A stretch of DNA of 6,698 nucleotides, from the NCBI GenBank assembly GCA_030460725.1, contig JAKECL010000107.1, positions 1-6,698 on the forward strand, in the 5' to 3' direction. Position 1 is the first letter of the stretch. Each line of letters begins with the position of its first letter. This DNA is from Propionibacterium sp. Lineage in GTDB: Bacteria > Actinomycetota > Actinomycetes > Actinomycetales > Actinomycetaceae. A program made the position numbers and the translations under genes. The notes beneath the pieces were generated by a model. The model saw nothing but the letters and a program-made list of their open reading frames with translations. It made no database searches and was not told where the DNA came from. Shown here one piece after another: positions 1 through 5,583 of the stretch.

Positions 1-1931
1 TGCTGCTGGTGGATGAGGAGGAGCAGGCCCGCGGCCAGGAGTTCTTCCGCCTCCCCGCGCTCTCCCCCTCCCCCGACGCCACCCGCATCGCCTGGCAACG
101 CGACCTCAGCGGGGACGAACGCTGGGACGTCCTCGTCCAGGACGTCGCCACGGGTGCAGTCCTCGACCAGGGGGTGACCGGCACCGGCCAGGGCCTCGCC
201 TGGTCGGCGGACGGCCGCTTCCTGCTCTACCCGCGCGTGGACAAGGCCTGGCGCCAGCACCAGGTGTGGCTCCACGAGGTCGGCACCGATCCCTCCACCG
301 ACCGCCTGGTCCTGGAGGAGCCCGACGAGCGTTTCGCCCTCTACTTCGCCCCCTGCCGCGACCGGGCCTGGGTGGAGATCCTCGCCGAGTCCACGACCAC
401 CTCGGAGGTGTGGCTCTGGTCGACCACGCATCCCGAGTGCGCGCCGATCCCCGTGACCGGGCGCACCCGCGACGTCCTCGTCGACGTCGAGCCCGCCGGG
501 GACCACCTGCTGCTCCTCCACTCCGCCACCTCCCGGGAGGGCACGCTGGCCGCCGCCGCGCTGCCCGGCGACCTCTCCCCCTTCCTGCGGCCCCTGGGCG
601 GGGGCGTGTCCACCCGTGGCTGCGCCGACGAGGGCGACGCAGCTGCGTCGCGGGGCGCAGCGGCGGGCGATGCCATCACCGGTTCGGGTGCAGATGCAGA
701 TGCGAGAGCCCTTCCCCTGCTGGCCCCACCCGACTCCTGGGTCCCCCTGCGGGAGGCCGCTCCGGGTGAACGTCTGCTGGGTGTGGAGGCGTTCTCCACG
801 TTCATGCTGCTCAGCCTGCGCTCCCAGGGCCTCACCCAGGTCGAGTACCACCTGCGCGCGAACCCCTGCACGGACGTGTCCCTGACAGCCCAGCAGCTCG
901 GCACTGTGTGGGACGCGGGCCGCTTCGTGGAGTCGGACTCCCCGGTGCGCACCATCGAGTCCGCAGCCGGACCCCGCTTCGAGGACCGGTCCTTCCGCGT
1001 GGAGCACCAGTCCCTGGCGGTACCGCCCCAGGTCGTCGAGGTCGACCCCCGCACGGGGGCGCGCCGTGTGCTCAAGGAGCTGGAGGTTCCGGGTTGGGAC
1101 GCCGGCGACTACGTGGAGGAACGCGTGTGGGTGACGGCCCGCGACGGGCACACCCGGGTGCCCGTGTCCCTGGTCCACCGCCGCGATGTGGAGCCGGGAT
1201 CCGGCGCCCCGGGCTGGATCTACGGCTACGGATCCTATGAGGTCTCCATCGACCCCTACTTCTCCGTCATGCGCCTGCCGCTCCTGGAGCGTGGCGTGGT
1301 CTACGCCATCGCCCACGTGCGCGGTGGCGGGGAGATGGGGCGCGCCTGGTACGAGGACGGGAAGTTGGAACGCAAGCCCCACACCTTCACCGACTTCGTG
1401 GACGTCGCCCACTGGCTCGTGTCCTCCGGGTGGGTGGGCGAGGACCGACTGGTGGCCGAGGGCAGGTCGGCCGGGGGACTCCTCATGGGGGCCGTGGCGA
1501 ACCTGGACCCCTCCGCCTTCCGGGTCGTGCTGGCCGGGGTGCCCTTCGTGGATGCCCTCACCACGATCCTCGACCCCTCCCTGCCCCTGACGGTGGGCGA
1601 GTGGGAGGAGTGGGGCAATCCCATCGAGTCGGAGCAGATCTACCGGGTGATGCGCTCCTACTCCCCCTATGAGAATGTGCGCGAGGGGACGCAGTACCCG
1701 GCGATCTTCGCCTCCACCTCACTCAACGACACGCGCGTGTTCTTCGTCGAGCCCGCCAAGTGGGTGCAGCGGCTGAGGGCCGCGGCGACGAACGACCCGG
1801 TGGCCCGCCCCATCGTGCTGCGCACCCAGATGGTGGCCGGTCACGGCGGGAAGTCCGGACGCTACGGGGCCTGGGACTCCCGCGCGGAGGAGTTCGCCTT
1901 CGCCCTGGGGCAGGTCGGCGTGAGCGACTGA
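1..1931 (+). CDS. ptrB: Oligopeptidase B, S9A family serine peptidase (5' end outside window)
   Basis: Cytosolic-type peptidase of the prolyl oligopeptidase family; oligopeptidase B cleaves short peptides after Arg or Lys. Numbering is from the GTG at position 9. That GTG is probably internal: the frame is open to the edge (preceding codons read LL), and the family is normally about 690-720 residues against 640 here. Residues 1 to about 350 form the beta-propeller, opening with the family-like stretch EEEQARGQEFF. From about 360 the alpha/beta-hydrolase domain shows YGSYE (407-411), AHVRGGGEMG (435-444), nucleophile Ser487 in GRSAGG, GEWEEWGNP (530-538), Asp574 in SLNDTRV and His612 in GHGGKSGR, so the triad is complete. 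Glu531 and Glu533 match the acidic pair known to read the P1 basic residue. Odd points are a low-complexity insertion at about 197-238, and Tyr417 where the enterobacterial enzymes have the second Asp of IDAD. No N-terminal targeting can be judged. The family call is secure; the gene symbol is by homology. Confidence 0.93.
   Translation, partial: LLVDEEEQARGQEFFRLPALSPSPDATRIAWQRDLSGDERWDVLVQDVATGAVLDQGVTGTGQGLAWSADGRFLLYPRVDKAWRQHQVWLHEVGTDPSTDRLVLEEPDERFALYFAPCRDRAWVEILAESTTTSEVWLWSTTHPECAPIPVTGRTRDVLVDVEPAGDHLLLLHSATSREGTLAAAALPGDLSPFLRPLGGGVSTRGCADEGDAAASRGAAAGDAITGSGADADARALPLLAPPDSWVPLREAAPGERLLGVEAFSTFMLLSLRSQGLTQVEYHLRANPCTDVSLTAQQLGTVWDAGRFVESDSPVRTIESAAGPRFEDRSFRVEHQSLAVPPQVVEVDPRTGARRVLKELEVPGWDAGDYVEERVWVTARDGHTRVPVSLVHRRDVEPGSGAPGWIYGYGSYEVSIDPYFSVMRLPLLERGVVYAIAHVRGGGEMGRAWYEDGKLERKPHTFTDFVDVAHWLVSSGWVGEDRLVAEGRSAGGLLMGAVANLDPSAFRVVLAGVPFVDALTTILDPSLPLTVGEWEEWGNPIESEQIYRVMRSYSPYENVREGTQYPAIFASTSLNDTRVFFVEPAKWVQRLRAAATNDPVARPIVLRTQMVAGHGGKSGRYGAWDSRAEEFAFALGQVGVSD
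619..661. repeat. Nested palindrome inside the oligopeptidase B insertion
   Basis: An 18-base perfect palindrome, GCGACGCAGCTGCGTCGC (634-651), is flanked by an outer pair of 8-base arms, GCTGCGCC (619-626) and GGCGCAGC (654-661). Shortly after, GCAGAT occurs twice in tandem (690-701). The whole stretch encodes an Ala/Gly/Asp-rich segment (ADEGDAAASRGAAAGDA and on to GADADARA) with no counterpart in typical oligopeptidase B. It stays in frame, so it should be a loop insertion in the propeller and not a disruption. Origin by repeat insertion or slippage is inference. Confidence 0.6.
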
Positions 1932-1973
1932 CGCCCGGGGTGCCGTGCGCGGGCAGGTGGCCGGATGCGGGAA

Positions 1974-2003
1974 TGGTCCGGACACCCGCCTGTGTCCGGA
2001 CCA
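1974..2003 (+). terminator. Strong hairpin after oligopeptidase B, probable terminator
   Basis: Perfect 12-base arms, TGGTCCGGACAC (1974-1985) and GTGTCCGGACCA (1992-2003), surround a 6-base loop, CCGCCT, 42 bases past the peptidase stop. There is no T-tract, which is common for terminators of high-GC actinobacteria. Each arm also contains the self-complementary TCCGGA, so a protein-binding site is a possible alternative. Confidence 0.6.
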
Positions 2004-2008
2004 CGTTC

Positions 2009-2030
2009 CCCGGGTGGGTCGCCACCCGGG
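2009..2030 (+). terminator. Second hairpin, tandem to the first
   Basis: Arms CCCGGGTGG (2009-2017) and CCACCCGGG (2022-2030) pair perfectly around the loop GTCG, only 5 bases after the previous hairpin. A tandem pair placed right after a stop codon suggests back-to-back termination insulating the downstream cassette. It lacks a T-tract, so function is inferred from position and stem strength only. Confidence 0.5.
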
Positions 2031-2167
2031 CGCCCACACCCCCACACGCTAGGGCGCACCACCGCTGTGGAGGCAGGTCCTACTTCCTGTACACCTCCCC
2101 CACCCCGCGTGTGTACTGACCCATCCCATCCGCGCACACCAGATCACGGACCACGACCGACGAAACC

Positions 2168-2181
2168 GCTCCCCGGGGAGC
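2168..2181. promoter_or_regulatory. 14-base perfect palindrome upstream of the regulator gene
   Basis: GCTCCCCGGGGAGC is fully self-complementary and lies about 60 bases upstream of the response regulator ATG, 6 bases before a second palindrome. It could be an operator or part of a leader RNA structure. High GC raises the chance of random palindromes, so confidence is modest. Confidence 0.35.
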
Positions 2182-2187
2182 CCACTC

Positions 2188-2202
2188 GGTTCAGACTGAA
2201 CC
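2188..2202. promoter_or_regulatory. GGTTCAG-A-CTGAACC inverted repeat, candidate operator
   Basis: Seven-base arms around a single central A form a symmetric site 39 bases upstream of the regulator ATG. Its AT content is higher than the surrounding DNA, which argues a little against a chance GC-rich palindrome. The position suits a dimeric DNA-binding protein controlling the signalling cassette; autoregulation by the LuxR-type regulator is a reasonable guess but is not shown. Confidence 0.4.
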
Positions 2203-2225
2203 CTGTGCCGCGCACCCGCGCGCCC

Positions 2226-2234
2226 GGAGGAGGT
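2226..2234 (+). promoter_or_regulatory. Ribosome binding site of the response regulator gene
   Basis: GGAGGAGGT is a near-ideal anti-16S match ending 7 bases before the ATG at 2242. It fixes that start and implies strong initiation for the first gene of the cassette. Confidence 0.85.
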
Positions 2235-2241
2235 CCCTGCC

Positions 2242-2907
2242 ATGTCTGACACCAGTGGTTGCCCTGGTTCCCTGTCCGTGGTCGTCATCGACGACCACGA
2301 GATCGTCGGTCTCGGGGTGGCCCAGGCCATGGCCGAGGCAGGCCGTCCCGTCGAGGTCCGCCACGTCCACACCGCGGCGCTGGTGGGCCCGTGTCCGGGA
2401 CCTCGGGTCGTCGTCCTGGACCTGCGCCTCGCCGACGGGTCAACTCCCACGGAGAACCTCCTGTCGATGAACTCGATGGGGGTGCCTGTCGTCATCTACA
2501 CCTCTGCAGACGACCCCGTCCTCGTGCGCGAGTCGATCGTAGCGGGAGCCCTGTCCATCGTGCGCAAGTCCGCCCCTCCGAGCGAACTGGTTGACGCTGT
2601 GATGGAGGCTGCGGAGGGGAGAACCATGCCCGGACTCGACTGGGCGGCGGCACTGGATGCCGATGACGATTTCGTCTCCGAGCACCTCACGCAGACGGAG
2701 GCGCAAGTCCTGACCCGCTACGCCTCGGGGGAGACCTCGGGTGTCGTCGCACGCCAACTCGGCATCTCCTCCTACACCGTCGACACCTACGTCGCACGTA
2801 TCCGGGACAAGTACCGTTCCGTGGGTCGTCCGGCGGACTCCCGCATCGATCTGTTCCGCCGTGCCGCGGAGGACGGCCTGGTCAGCTACTACGAACCCGG
2901 CGCGTGA
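2242..2907 (+). CDS. NarL/FixJ (LuxR-HTH) family response regulator
   Basis: Cytoplasmic DNA-binding response regulator of 221 residues, the usual size. The receiver domain spans about 11-125: acidic pair Asp17-Asp18, phospho-acceptor Asp60 in VVVLDLRLADG, switch Thr87 and conserved Lys109 in IVRKS. A short linker leads to the C-terminal LuxR-type helix-turn-helix (about 147-213), with LTQTEAQVLTRYASGETSGV, the recognition region LGISSYTVDTYVARIRDKY, and the tail VGRPADSRIDLFRRA that I associate with actinobacterial members. All key receiver residues are present, so it should be phosphorylatable. The start is set by a strong ribosome site 7 bases upstream. The stop TGA overlaps the GTG of the following kinase gene (GTGA), implying translational coupling with its cognate sensor. 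Two palindromes just upstream are candidate control sites. The regulated genes are unknown. Confidence 0.93.
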   Translation: MSDTSGCPGSLSVVVIDDHEIVGLGVAQAMAEAGRPVEVRHVHTAALVGPCPGPRVVVLDLRLADGSTPTENLLSMNSMGVPVVIYTSADDPVLVRESIVAGALSIVRKSAPPSELVDAVMEAAEGRTMPGLDWAAALDADDDFVSEHLTQTEAQVLTRYASGETSGVVARQLGISSYTVDTYVARIRDKYRSVGRPADSRIDLFRRAAEDGLVSYYEPGA

Positions 2908-5147
2908 GCGGGTCGCGGCGCGGTGCCTCCCCGGGCGCCTCCACGTCCCCCGGCATCCGTCGCCACGTCCGCATCTTCCCTTGGGAGGACGGCACCTACT
3001 CCGTCCTGGTCCAACGCGTCTTCGTCATCGTGCACATGCTGGGAATGACGACCAGCGTGGTGGGCAACTTCCCGGCGGCACTCATCGAGTTCCGCAACGC
3101 ACCCCGACAGCTGGTCGTTCTGGTCCTCCTCCCCCTCCTCGGCCTCCCCCTCATCTCCGGCGCCGCGTCACTGGGCGCCCTCCTCTCCAACCGCCTCCAC
3201 CGCGGGGACCCAGTGGAGGGGAGATCAGCGCGCCGGGCGAGCACGCTGGACCGGGTGTGGCGATGGGCGTCACTGCTCACCCTGGTCCTCTACGTGGTGG
3301 CCCTGGGAGCAGAGTCCCTCCTGGCGGCGCCCACGCCCCTGGCCACACAGGCCGCCACACCCAACATTCCACTGCTGGTCGGGTTCGGGATCTCCCTGGT
3401 GACGATGGTCCCGCTGCTCCTGCCCCCCGCCCTGGGCTTCTCCTATGTCCTCGCGCTCGTACCGCTCCAGGTGTGGGTCGGAGCCTCTGCGCACGGAGCC
3501 CTCACCTCCCGCGCCTTCGAGGCCCCCCTCCACCAGCTCGCCTACGACCTCGTCTACGTGCTGGCCGTGACCTGGTTGATCGGCCAGGCCCAGTGGCTGG
3601 ACCGCTCCCGCGCTGCCAGACGTGCCCAGGAGCACGCCGTTGCCGAGGAGGGCGCCCGGACGACAGCCCGCCAACTCCTCGACGACTACGTCCACGACCA
3701 CGTGCTCAGCGCCCTGGTCCCCCTGGCGGGGGACGTCCAGGATCGGCTGATGCTGGGCGACATCGCCCGCACCGCACTGGACTCCTTGGAACACCGCGAG
3801 GCGGGGAGGGATCTGGACGATGTGCACGCGTTGTTCACCGAAGTCGAACGCCGCGCCAGGGCCAACGCCGTCCCTGTCGGGGTCTCCTGGCAGTCAGGAG
3901 GTGTCCCCTCCCGGGGGCAGCCCTCCCCGCAGGAGTCGACGGACCTCCCCCACGATGTCGCCCAGGCTCTCCTGGACGCCACCGGCGAAGCGCTCACGAA
4001 CTCGCTGCGCCACGCCGCCCGGCCCGGCGACCCGCCGGTCTCCAGGGGCGTGGACATGTCCTGCACCGAGGGAGAGGTCACCATCCGCGTGTGGGACGAC
4101 GGGTGTGGCTTCGACCCCGGGAATGTGACCCCCGGACGCCACGGGATCAGCTCCTCCATCCTGGGACGCATGCAGGCGGTGGGAGGTCGCGCCGACATCG
4201 TCACGCGCCCCACAGCTGGCACCAGTGTGGTGATGCACTGGCCCGGACACGCTGGGGCGGGGGCCGGTGGGCATCGGGACGGGCAGGCAGGGGTCCCCGC
4301 GCCGGGGGCCCCTGTGACCGGGAGCCGGGCGACTGTGAACGGGGCGACTGCGAACCGGCAGCCCTCCCCCGGGAGTGGGGGCGGGGGCGGGGGGGGGGCG
4401 CGCCCCGCGGGCGGCGCCGCCGGCCCGGGTGTGGCCGGGTGGTGGGGGGTACCCCTCCGTGCTGGGGGACTCCTCCGGATGGGAGGAGGATCCTCCGCGG
4501 GTGACAGTGTCGGCCTTCATGGAGACGCGCGGTGCCAGGATTCTCTCGGCAGTCGCACTTGCGTGCCAGGGCATCGTGTTGGTGCTGGTGTCGGGCGACT
4601 ACAGCTCTGTGGTGCCACCAGCCCTCACCTTCTGCGCCATGGGTGTGGTCGGCAGCCTCCTGCTGCGCTCCTGGCCGCGGACGGAGCTGCCGAGTTGGGT
4701 CGCGGCCCTCACCGCCCTGGTCGTGGGAGCAGGGAACGCCGCCGTCCTCTTCGCCATTCCCGGTCCCGGCTGGCCGGGGTACGCCGCCTGGTCCGCAGGG
4801 GCGGGCACGCTGTTGTGCCTGGGACTGGTCGTCCGCCTGCGCGCGGGGTGGGCCGGGATCTCCATGGGGATGATGTTCCTGGCCGGGCTTGCCTGGGTCC
4901 TGGCCACCGGACGCCCCCTGGAGGTCGCGATCAGCTATGTCTTCGGGCAGTCCGCCACCGTGGCTCTCTGGTACCTCGCCTCACGCTGGTCCTCCCGCAC
5001 GGCAGTCGCCATCGCCCTCGACCAGAACCGTCAGCACGAACTCGCCGCGCAGATGCAGGTCCACGAACGCACGGCCCAGCTGATGTCCGACGCGTTGGCC
5101 TCCGTGGCCCGCCGCGCCCGTCCGGTGCTCGAGCTGTTGGCCTCTGA
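2904..5147 (+). CDS. Membrane sensor histidine kinase; true 3' end unresolved at a poly-G run
   Basis: Sensor kinase partner of the preceding regulator. The GTG start overlaps the regulator stop and has no clear ribosome site of its own, as expected for coupling; no other in-frame start lies near. Hydrophobic segments at about 32-57, 69-94, 119-141, 154-173, 178-197 and 211-229 suggest six membrane spans. The dimerisation/phosphotransfer helix follows, with probable phospho-His264 in YVHDHVLSAL. The ATPase domain shows the N-box EALTNSLRH (362-370), the G1 box DDGCG (398-402) and a G2-like GRHGISSSILGRM (411-423), ending near residue 447. A Gly/Pro/Ala-rich tail then runs into ten G (4389-4398). 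As given, the frame stays open to 5147 (747 residues), but everything past about 4500 overlaps another well-supported gene and looks non-coding in this frame. A -1 shift at the G run would end it at TGA 4502-4504 (533 residues); a +1 shift would fuse it to the next gene (879 residues). The kinase is certain; the end is not. Confidence 0.8.
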   Translation: MSGSRRGASPGASTSPGIRRHVRIFPWEDGTYSVLVQRVFVIVHMLGMTTSVVGNFPAALIEFRNAPRQLVVLVLLPLLGLPLISGAASLGALLSNRLHRGDPVEGRSARRASTLDRVWRWASLLTLVLYVVALGAESLLAAPTPLATQAATPNIPLLVGFGISLVTMVPLLLPPALGFSYVLALVPLQVWVGASAHGALTSRAFEAPLHQLAYDLVYVLAVTWLIGQAQWLDRSRAARRAQEHAVAEEGARTTARQLLDDYVHDHVLSALVPLAGDVQDRLMLGDIARTALDSLEHREAGRDLDDVHALFTEVERRARANAVPVGVSWQSGGVPSRGQPSPQESTDLPHDVAQALLDATGEALTNSLRHAARPGDPPVSRGVDMSCTEGEVTIRVWDDGCGFDPGNVTPGRHGISSSILGRMQAVGGRADIVTRPTAGTSVVMHWPGHAGAGAGGHRDGQAGVPAPGAPVTGSRATVNGATANRQPSPGSGGGGGGGARPAGGAAGPGVAGWWGVPLRAGGLLRMGGGSSAGDSVGLHGDARCQDSLGSRTCVPGHRVGAGVGRLQLCGATSPHLLRHGCGRQPPAALLAADGAAELGRGPHRPGRGSRERRRPLRHSRSRLAGVRRLVRRGGHAVVPGTGRPPARGVGRDLHGDDVPGRACLGPGHRTPPGGRDQLCLRAVRHRGSLVPRLTLVLPHGSRHRPRPEPSARTRRADAGPRTHGPADVRRVGLRGPPRPSGARAVGL
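4327..4356 (+). repeat. Two 15-base tandem repeats in the kinase tail
   Basis: GGGCGACTGTGAACG (4327-4341) is followed directly by GGGCGACTGCGAACC (4342-4356), with two mismatches. In the kinase frame they encode ATVNG-ATANR. The unit is a multiple of three, so copy change would not alter the frame. They mark the tail after the ATPase domain as repeat-prone, low-constraint sequence. Confidence 0.6.
4371..4398 (+). repeat. G-run cluster ending in a ten-G homopolymer; candidate slip site and G-quadruplex
   Basis: Four G-runs occur in a row: 4371-4373, 4377-4381, 4383-4387 and the 10-mer 4389-4398, separated by AGT, C and C. This fits a G-quadruplex motif with short loops on the + (coding) strand. 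The 10-mer lies in the kinase reading frame after its ATPase domain, with all three forward frames open across it. Self-complementary GC-rich sequence follows at once: CCCGCGGG (4404-4411) and GGCGGCGCCGCC (4410-4421). Such a tract is prone to replication, transcription or ribosome slippage, and also to sequencing error. What is seen is the tract; a switching function is inference. Confidence 0.75.
4470..4496 (+). promoter_or_regulatory. Ribosome binding site of the second kinase-like gene, with two competing complements
   Basis: GGAGGAGGA (4482-4490) sits 10 bases before the GTG at 4501 and supports that start. CTCCTCC (4470-4476) can pair with GGAGGAG (4482-4488) across a 5-base loop. On the other side, the site runs into the 12-base palindrome GGAGGATCCTCC (4485-4496). 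The ribosome site could therefore be masked from either side, and ribosomes arriving from the upstream gene would open it. The pairing is visible; a regulatory role is inference. Confidence 0.6.
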
Positions 5148-5544
5148 CGTCCCTGTGACGCCAGAGGTCCGTCTGGAGGCCACCCTCCTGGAGGCGGAGC
5201 TGCGCGATGAGATGCGGGCTCCCTTCTTCACCGGGACCGAGGTCGTGAGCGCCGCGCGGGCTGCCCGGACACGTGGCGTGGATGTGGTCCTGCTGGACGA
5301 CCACTCAGACCGTCCACTGGCCGAGGACGTGCGCGAGCGCGTGGTCGCCAGGACGGTCGAGGCGCTCTGCGCCTCCCGTGGGGGGCGAACCGTCGTCAGG
5401 GTCCTTCCCCCAGGTCGAAGCTGCCTCGCGACCATGGTTTCGGCCGACGGTCGGTGGGATCTGGACGCCGAAGGCTTCCCGCTCCAGGGGGAGTCAGCGC
5501 CCGCGCCCCCCGGTCCCCCTGCCAGCCATGAGGAGGACGGCTGA
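4501..5544 (+). CDS. Membrane histidine-kinase-like protein lacking recognisable ATPase boxes
   Basis: Predicted 347-residue membrane protein from the GTG at 4501, chosen for its ribosome site at 4482-4490; an ATG at 4519 is the alternative (341 residues). About six hydrophobic segments (roughly 12-33, 38-56, 66-86, 97-114, 118-136, 141-161) precede a probable coiled coil (165-200) and a cytoplasmic part containing LEATLLEAELRDEMRAP (225-241), RTRGVDVVLLDD (256-267) and RTVVRVLPPG (296-305). This order resembles a sensor kinase, and the EAELRDEMR stretch recalls poorly characterised actinobacterial kinase-like proteins. I find no N-box, no DxGxG G1 box, no G2 box and no clear phospho-His, so it is likely a pseudokinase or an accessory sensor for the intact kinase upstream. 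Its GTGA start would overlap the kinase stop if that gene shifts frame at the G run. The reading frame is well supported by composition and membrane segments; the function is uncertain. Confidence 0.8.
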   Translation: MTVSAFMETRGARILSAVALACQGIVLVLVSGDYSSVVPPALTFCAMGVVGSLLLRSWPRTELPSWVAALTALVVGAGNAAVLFAIPGPGWPGYAAWSAGAGTLLCLGLVVRLRAGWAGISMGMMFLAGLAWVLATGRPLEVAISYVFGQSATVALWYLASRWSSRTAVAIALDQNRQHELAAQMQVHERTAQLMSDALASVARRARPVLELLASDVPVTPEVRLEATLLEAELRDEMRAPFFTGTEVVSAARAARTRGVDVVLLDDHSDRPLAEDVRERVVARTVEALCASRGGRTVVRVLPPGRSCLATMVSADGRWDLDAEGFPLQGESAPAPPGPPASHEEDG

Positions 5545-5583
5545 CAGGGGGCGCACTTCCTGCGCGGATACCATGGCGCCATG
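5541..5583 (+). promoter_or_regulatory. Candidate leaderless promoter of the RNase HI gene
   Basis: TACCAT (5569-5574) fits the TANNNT -10 consensus and ends 6 bases before the ATG at 5581, the spacing expected if transcription starts at the start codon itself. No Shine-Dalgarno sequence lies in the preceding 20 bases. CTGACA (5541-5546) resembles TTGACA but is 22 bases from the -10, longer than usual, so the -35 is doubtful. The 12-base palindrome CATGGCGCCATG (5572-5583) spans the -10 edge and the start codon. Confidence 0.45.

Larger units (their letters stand above)
1932..2241. other. Intergenic region between peptidase and response regulator genes
   Basis: This 310-base gap holds two hairpins near its left end (1974-2003 and 2009-2030) and two touching palindromes near its right end (2168-2181 and 2188-2202). 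The middle carries a weak, widely spaced inverted pair, GTACAC (2089-2094) and GTGTAC (2111-2116). No TANNNT -10 hexamer is visible anywhere in 2032-2241: the only TA steps give TAGGGC, TACTTC, TACACC and TACTGA. A housekeeping promoter cannot therefore be named, although the cassette is expected to start here. I see no tRNA or small gene. Confidence 0.6.

Noticed and set aside
341..1075. A 244-residue minus-strand open frame inside oligopeptidase B
   Set aside because: Ser/Arg-rich antisense shadow of a well-conserved peptidase; no motif.
2089..2116. GTACAC ... GTGTAC inverted pair in the intergenic region
   Set aside because: Only six bases per arm with a 16-base spacer; too weak to call a site alone. 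Mentioned in the intergenic entry.
2049..2495. A minus-strand open frame covering the intergenic region before the regulator
   Set aside because: Most of it is antisense to the receiver domain, and the intergenic part shows palindromes rather than coding character. No recognisable product.
4375..4500. Upstream GTG at 4375 as the start of the kinase-like gene
   Set aside because: It adds 42 Gly/Pro/Ala-rich residues translated from the G-run region and has no ribosome site, whereas the GTG at 4501 has a strong one 10 bases upstream.
2741..4504. A 587-residue + strand open frame over the regulator end and kinase
   Set aside because: It is Pro/Arg/His-rich with no domain, in the shadow of the regulator and kinase. 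Only its last 100 bases or so matter, as the frame a -1 shift would enter before TGA 4502-4504.
3894..4574. A 226-residue minus-strand open frame over the kinase ATPase domain and poly-G
   Set aside because: Low-complexity Pro/Gly/Arg sequence opposite a domain with conserved ATP-binding boxes; a shadow.
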